The notes below the pieces were generated by a model that did not search any database, had not been told where the DNA came from, and was given only the letters and a program-made list of their open reading frames with translations. 7,493 bases of DNA from Phycisphaerales bacterium UBA1926 (GTDB lineage: Bacteria > Planctomycetota > Phycisphaerae > Phycisphaerales > UBA1924): NCBI GenBank assembly GCA_002337215.1, contig DDFO01000003.1, forward strand, positions 1 to 7,493, in the 5' to 3' direction. Positions 6,378 through 7,493 of this stretch are shown piece after piece. The stretch's first letter is position 1. Each line of letters opens with the position of its first letter. A program made the translations under genes and the position numbers.

Positions 6378-7043
6378 TCAGGCAAGGCCGAGCACTCTGA
6401 CGAGTTGGACCCCGGCCGGCGTGAACGCGAACAACGGGATCAGGGTCGCGAGTGCCGCGATGGCGAGCATCGCGAGTGTGATCGCTCGGGGGTTCGGGAG
6501 TCGGAGGTATCGCTTGTTCACGGCGTGCCACCACGTCCATTGCAGGGCGAAAAGCGGGAGTATCCAGAGCACCCCCGCGGCCGCGATGGGTTCGATGAAA
6601 TAGAGGAAGCTGAGCAACCGCCCGGTGGCGTTCGAGAACCCGGTGATGAGCAGTATGTGGCCGAGATAGAGCAGCTCGAAGCTGAAGATCGCGGCGGGGA
6701 TGCTCAGCAGGAATGCTCTGGCCACATGCGTCTTGCGGACCTTGCACGCGTTGAGCGTGGACGGCAGGCAGAGGTAGGCCGCGGGGCAGAGCGCGACGAA
6801 CAGGGGCGGGAGCAAGAGCTCCCATTCGATGTCCGGGATCGGCCAGTTGGAGCGCGACCACCAGAACGTGCCGAACGGGGCGAGGATGATGCTCAGTCCG
6901 TGATACGTCGCGTCGAGCCGGGTCGGGGTGCTCCACGGGTGCTGGGTCGGCGTGATGTAGTTCTGCAGGAATCCGAATTTCGCGTCGATCGCGAGTTCCG
7001 GTACGGCGGCGAGCAGGCTGACCGCGACGACCGAAACCAGAAT
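6378..7043 (-). CDS. Multi-pass membrane protein of unknown function, N-terminus lost at a sequence junction
   Basis: About 222 residues remain up to the stop at 6380-6378. I do not recognise the family. Hydrophobic spans, in order, include ILVSVVAVSLLAAVPELAI, LSIILAPFGTFWW, LLLPPLFVALCPAAYLCLP, AFLLSIPAAIFSFELLYLGH, a pair from LLSFLYFIEPIAAA to LFALQWTWW, and a final AITLAMLAIAALATLIPLFAF, so about six to seven membrane passes. Loops carry Arg/Lys (KVRKTH, NKRYLRLPNPR). There is no ATG start in the host-like part: the frame stays open through about 7043 and its only upstream ATG (7211) lies in antisense of a different, lower-GC gene. The first 55 codons of that long frame are therefore not part of this protein. 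The true start was cut off by the junction near 7035-7055. It converges with the HIT gene. Confidence 0.7.
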   Translation of the reverse strand: MLVSVVAVSLLAAVPELAIDAKFGFLQNYITPTQHPWSTPTRLDATYHGLSIILAPFGTFWWSRSNWPIPDIEWELLLPPLFVALCPAAYLCLPSTLNACKVRKTHVARAFLLSIPAAIFSFELLYLGHILLITGFSNATGRLLSFLYFIEPIAAAGVLWILPLFALQWTWWHAVNKRYLRLPNPRAITLAMLAIAALATLIPLFAFTPAGVQLVRVLGLA

Positions 7044-7055
7044 ATGGACTGGGAA
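7030..7055. other. Junction between high-GC chromosomal DNA and lower-GC phage-like DNA
   Basis: To the left, the minus-strand membrane protein gene has strong GC-ending codons; to the right, plus-strand coding with mixed codon endings starts at once. Hand counts give about 63% GC for 6961-7030, 52% for 7051-7140 and 41% for 7261-7370. The left gene loses its start codon here and the right reading frame has no ribosome binding site before its first ATG (7044), so genes on both sides look cut. I see no direct repeat, tRNA or integrase that would mark a proper insertion site. An assembly chimera is the simplest reading; a recent insertion is possible. Confidence 0.7.
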
Positions 7056-7271
7056 GTGGTTTCTGCCGGACAGGCTGACTTCAGCAAGGACAAGTTTCTC
7101 TCTGCGAAGGAACTCAAGAAGGCCACCAAGACCCATTTCGCTGCTAACCAAGAGCAAACTGAGCGCGCTTTTAAGACCTTCGATGACTTCCAAAGGAACC
7201 AGCTTCAGCAATACGTAAATGGTGACATCGAACTTTCTGAAATGAAAGATCCCGAAGTTCCCAAGGATTGA
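7044..7271 (+). CDS. Small charged hypothetical protein, phage-like, possibly truncated at its 5' end
   Basis: 75 residues from the first ATG after the junction, in a frame that stays open to the left across it. I do not recognise a family. The sequence is hydrophilic and largely helical in character, with a Lys-rich stretch (SKDKFLSAKELKKATKT, about 14-30), a Gln/Asn-rich middle (NQEQTERAFKTFDDFQRNQLQQY, about 35-57; helix-forming) and an acidic end (SEMKDPEVPKD). Codon use is clearly coding and differs from the genes at left: many T- and A-ending codons such as TCT, GCT, CAA and GAA. No ribosome binding site precedes the ATG (CGAAACCAGAAT), so the true N-terminus may lie beyond the junction and be missing. 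The next gene begins 104 bases downstream on the same strand. Confidence 0.6.
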   Translation: MDWEVVSAGQADFSKDKFLSAKELKKATKTHFAANQEQTERAFKTFDDFQRNQLQQYVNGDIELSEMKDPEVPKD

Positions 7272-7301
7272 TACTTAGTATATAAGTGATGATTATTTTG
7301 C

Positions 7302-7330
7302 TTGACTTCAGCGGTCAGGTATGGTACTAT
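7302..7330 (+). promoter_or_regulatory. Extended -10 sigma-70 promoter for the P-loop ATPase gene
   Basis: TTGACT (7302-7307, 5/6 to the -35 consensus) and TACTAT (7325-7330, 4/6 to the -10) are exactly 17 bases apart. TGG at 7322-7324 adds an extended -10 motif. The surrounding DNA is AT-rich. The expected start is at about 7337, giving a leader of some 39 bases before the ATG at 7376. Confidence 0.6.
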
Positions 7331-7343
7331 ATAGATAATGGAT

Positions 7344-7359
7344 GGGGCGAGTAAGCCCC
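7344..7359 (+). promoter_or_regulatory. Leader hairpin upstream of the ATPase gene
   Basis: GGGGC (7344-7348) pairs with GCCCC (7355-7359) around a GAGTAA loop. It sits about seven bases after the predicted transcription start and just before the ribosome binding site AGGA (7366-7369). No T-run follows, so it is not a terminator; a stabilising or translation-modulating leader hairpin is likely. Confidence 0.5.
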
Positions 7360-7375
7360 CTAACTAGGAAAAAAC

Positions 7376-7493
7376 ATGGCTATTGACTTCAAGAATCTTC
7401 TCCTCGTCCCCCCCGCAGTGAGCGCTGCTCGCCTGCCTGTCCTGCTCCGTGGTCGCCACGGCATTGGTAAGTCTTCTGTGGTTTACCAGTACG
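7376..7493 (+). CDS. P-loop ATPase, N-terminal fragment (runs off the right edge)
   Basis: 39 residues are visible. AGGA lies six bases upstream of the ATG, a normal ribosome binding site. Residues 26-33, GRHGIGKS, form a Walker A nucleotide-binding loop, preceded by the hydrophobic strand LPVLLR and followed by a helix starting SVVYQ. That layout, with the P-loop only 25 residues from the start, is typical of AAA+ proteins of the MoxR type, which phages and bacteria often encode next to a metal-binding (VWA) partner; the assignment to MoxR is only a guess because the Walker B, sensor and arginine-finger regions lie beyond the window. It has its own promoter and leader hairpin and follows the small charged protein on the same strand, in the lower-GC phage-like segment. 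Confidence 0.75.
   Translation, partial: MAIDFKNLLLVPPAVSAARLPVLLRGRHGIGKSSVVYQY

Noticed and set aside
7047..7211. First 55 codons of the long minus-strand membrane-protein frame, starting at ATG 7211
   Set aside because: They are the exact antisense of the plus-strand coding sequence at 7044-7271, which has good codon use, and they lie on the other side of the composition break.
7289..7354. 21-codon plus-strand frame (MIILLDFSG...) before the ATPase gene
   Set aside because: It overlaps the whole predicted promoter and half the leader hairpin, and no ribosome binding site precedes it.

Overview
The first ~7,035 bases look like a chromosomal piece of a planctomycete, most likely class Phycisphaerae. 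The DNA is GC-rich with GC-ending codons. It carries a small secreted protein with the twin-repeat, cysteine-flanked C-terminus known as the GC-type dockerin domain, plus a 'WSTIDGGGG' segment common in secreted proteins of that group. The lineage is an inference from these two motifs and base composition; there is no rRNA or marker gene here.

Layout: (1) <1-890, minus: N-terminal part of a DEAD-box RNA helicase with a long lysine-rich disordered extension. (2) 891-1432: gene-free stretch with a terminator-like hairpin behind the next gene and some overlapping inverted repeats. (3) 1433-3211, minus: a short, isolated NADH-quinone oxidoreductase subunit G (NuoG). (4) 3346-5232, minus: an exported fibre-like protein ending in an S74 self-cleaving chaperone domain, a coiled coil and a membrane anchor. 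(5) 5337-5756, minus: the small dockerin-type secreted protein, with a good promoter, an operator-like palindrome and a hairpin at the predicted mRNA 5' end. (6) 5936-6346, plus: a HIT-family hydrolase with a -10-like box so close to its ATG that it may be leaderless. (7) 6378 to about 7043, minus: a multi-pass membrane protein whose N-terminus is missing.

At about 7,035-7,055 the character of the DNA changes abruptly. To the right, GC falls (about 41% by hand count over 7261-7370, against about 63% over 6961-7030), codons become A/T-tolerant, intergenic DNA becomes AT-rich, and genes are compact and on the plus strand. These are a small acidic/basic protein (7044-7271) and the start of a P-loop ATPase (7376->7493) behind an extended -10 promoter and a leader hairpin. 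This resembles phage or other mobile DNA. The break cuts the membrane protein gene, so it is either an assembly chimera or a real insertion boundary; the sequence alone cannot decide.

The genes do not form one pathway. The helicase, NuoG and HIT protein are housekeeping types. The two secreted proteins on the same strand (S74 fibre and dockerin protein) are the only pair that might share a cell-surface role. I see no RNA genes, CRISPR array or complete mobile element, and no convincing new multi-gene system.
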